In this document: piece after piece, positions 5,025 through 5,600 of the stretch
How positions within the stretch are numbered: position 1 is the first letter of the stretch
Layout: every line of letters begins with the position of its first letter
Assembly (NCBI GenBank): GCA_964370795.1
Contig: CAYJME010000216.1
Location: forward strand, 1 to 5,600
Direction: 5' to 3'
DNA from: JAHFOW01 sp964370795
GTDB lineage: Bacteria; Planctomycetota; Brocadiia; Brocadiales; Brocadiaceae
DNA: 5,600 nucleotides
Position numbers and translations under genes: made by a program
Notes under the pieces: model-generated
Databases searched by the model: none
Told to the model about the DNA's origin: nothing
Seen by the model: only the letters and a program-made list of their open reading frames with translations

Positions 5025-5113
5025 GTAGCCGCAGGCTTCAGCCTGCGGACATTGCAGGAGTACAAGGCCAGGCTCTTCGATAATGCCCACGCAGGCTAAA
5101 GCCGTGCGGCTAC
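5025..5113. repeat. 89-bp inverted repeat element (GTAGCCGCA...TGCGGCTAC)
   Basis: The left end (5025-5047, GTAGCCGCAGGCTTCAGCCT and on) and the reverse complement of the right end (5090-5113, GTAGCCGCACGGCTTTAGCC and on) match with one extra base and one or two changes. The left end is itself a tight hairpin, CCGCAGGCT-TC-AGCCTGCGG (5029-5048). The form is that of a small dispersed palindromic repeat often seen in environmental genomes. It provides an ATG at 5083 in frame with the recombinase remnant, which is likely chance. Confidence 0.7.
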
Positions 5114-5154
5114 TTATAGAAAGCAGCCCAGGGCCTAACTTTATAATTTATTTG

Positions 5155-5382
5155 CAGAATAATTTTTACCAATGGCTCATTGAAAGGAACTGTTTTGAGA
5201 TATGGAGACAAGAGACAAAACCCGTTAGCTGGTTAGAAGATATTGAAAGGGCAAAGAGGCCCGAAAGACTGCCGGTTGTTTTTACGAGGGAACTGAAGAA
5301 ACATTTGCAGTTGCAAATATCCAGGGTTAAGGAAATACACGAAGAAGACGGGAAACAGGGATCCGGATGCGTTTCCCACCAG
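5155..5382 (+). pseudogene. Internally deleted integron-type tyrosine recombinase relic
   Basis: The frame reads WLEDIERAKRPERL then PVVFTRE at 5230-5292, the hallmark join between the N-terminal SAM-like domain and the catalytic domain of IntI-like integrases (typically ...RAKRPKRLPVVFT). It then jumps to LKKHLQ (5293-5310) and RVKEIHEEDGKQGSG (5323-5367), which resemble the later segment LKxHL...VKxLHExDLxxGxGxVYLP. About 80-90 residues normally between them, including the first catalytic Arg, are absent, so an in-frame internal deletion is inferred. A few codons between HLQ and RVK look duplicated or altered. The His-x-x-Arg box and active Tyr are also absent; after 5382 the frame enters unrelated repeat sequence. 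The upstream part (5155-5229) is less recognisable. A full enzyme would be near 320-460 residues. It cannot be active. Confidence 0.65.
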
Positions 5383-5600
5383 CAAACGTTCCATAGATCC
5401 CCGATCAGGAATAGAAAAGAGACATTCTACCGCAGCAAAGCCACAACCAATCCCCCCTTATAAAAGTGGGGAGATTGCTTCGGAAAAGACCCTCGCAATG
5501 ACAGAATAAAGCCGCAAGGACGGGTTCTTGTCCGCAATGAAAAAGCGCAATGCACAACGACAGGATGCGCAATGACAGCGTGCAGTGTACCATCAAAGCG
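5383..5600. other. Degenerate repeat tail, no gene
   Basis: This stretch contains CCCCCTTATAAAAGTGGGG near 5453-5471 and GAGATTGCTTCGG with CTCGCAATGACAG just after, a dispersed repeat pattern I recognise from many genomes. CGCAATG recurs at 5494, 5533, 5546 and 5568, twice extended to CGCAATGACAG. Open frames crossing it on either strand have low-complexity, non-protein-like translations. Confidence 0.5.

Noticed and set aside
5494..5578. Iterons or an origin made of CGCAATG repeats
   Set aside because: Spacing is irregular (39, 13 and 22 bases) and the motif belongs to a common dispersed repeat; no replication gene is nearby.
5405..5596. Minus-strand frame at the right edge
   Set aside because: Its Leu/Cys-rich translation comes from degenerate repeat sequence, with no ribosome-binding site or family resemblance.
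1..5600. tRNA, rRNA or riboswitch
   Set aside because: I found no cloverleaf with a GGTTCGA-type arm, no rRNA-like conserved block, and no riboswitch core motif on either strand by eye.

Overview
The window looks like an accessory, repeat-rich stretch of a moderately AT-rich Gram-negative-type bacterial chromosome. The mix of short palindromic dispersed repeats (TTCCCACGCTCTGCGTGGGA-like, GGCTCCTTCGGAGCC, TTGGGTT...AACCCA, GAGATTGCTTCG...CGCAATGACAG) and small toxin-antitoxin loci reminds me of anammox planctomycetes (Brocadiales). That assignment is recollection of repeat style, not a database result, and is tentative. No rRNA, tRNA or CRISPR array is visible.

Layout. (1) 121-900, plus strand: an intact gene for an exported protein with two OB-fold-like domains. 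(2) 996-1303: a palindromic repeat and copy 1 of a roughly 240-bp dispersed repeat. (3) 1322-1816, minus: a broken MscS-type mechanosensitive channel gene, ending next to repeat copy 1. (4) 1817-2158: a likely terminator and weak coding remnants. (5) 2159-2363, minus: a broken antitoxin gene of the putative addiction-module family. (6) 2445-2896, minus: an intact, translationally coupled antitoxin plus RelE/ParE-type toxin pair with its own promoter. (7) 3069-3459: copy 2 of the dispersed repeat, split by a 150-bp element with perfect 15-bp terminal inverted repeats. (8) 3460-3849: a mosaic of short palindromes with no gene. (9) 3850-3971: a 122-bp element with perfect 17-bp inverted ends. (10) 3981-4813, minus: a hicA remnant, an intact hicB-like antitoxin gene and a four-helix membrane protein gene, arranged as an operon. 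(11) 5025-5113: an 89-bp inverted repeat. (12) 5155-5382, plus: an internally deleted relic of an integron-type tyrosine recombinase. (13) 5383-5600: degenerate repeat sequence.

How it fits together. Four minus-strand genes appear intact: the antitoxin/toxin pair, the hicB-like gene and the membrane protein gene. The rest are relics. The picture is a graveyard-like island where toxin-antitoxin modules, a recombinase and miniature inverted-repeat elements have accumulated and decayed. The most informative observation is that the 150-bp element can be read against an uninterrupted copy of its target repeat in the same window, which defines its ends and a probable 3-bp target duplication. I saw no clear new defence or metabolic system. 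The hicB-linked membrane protein is the best candidate for an undescribed function.
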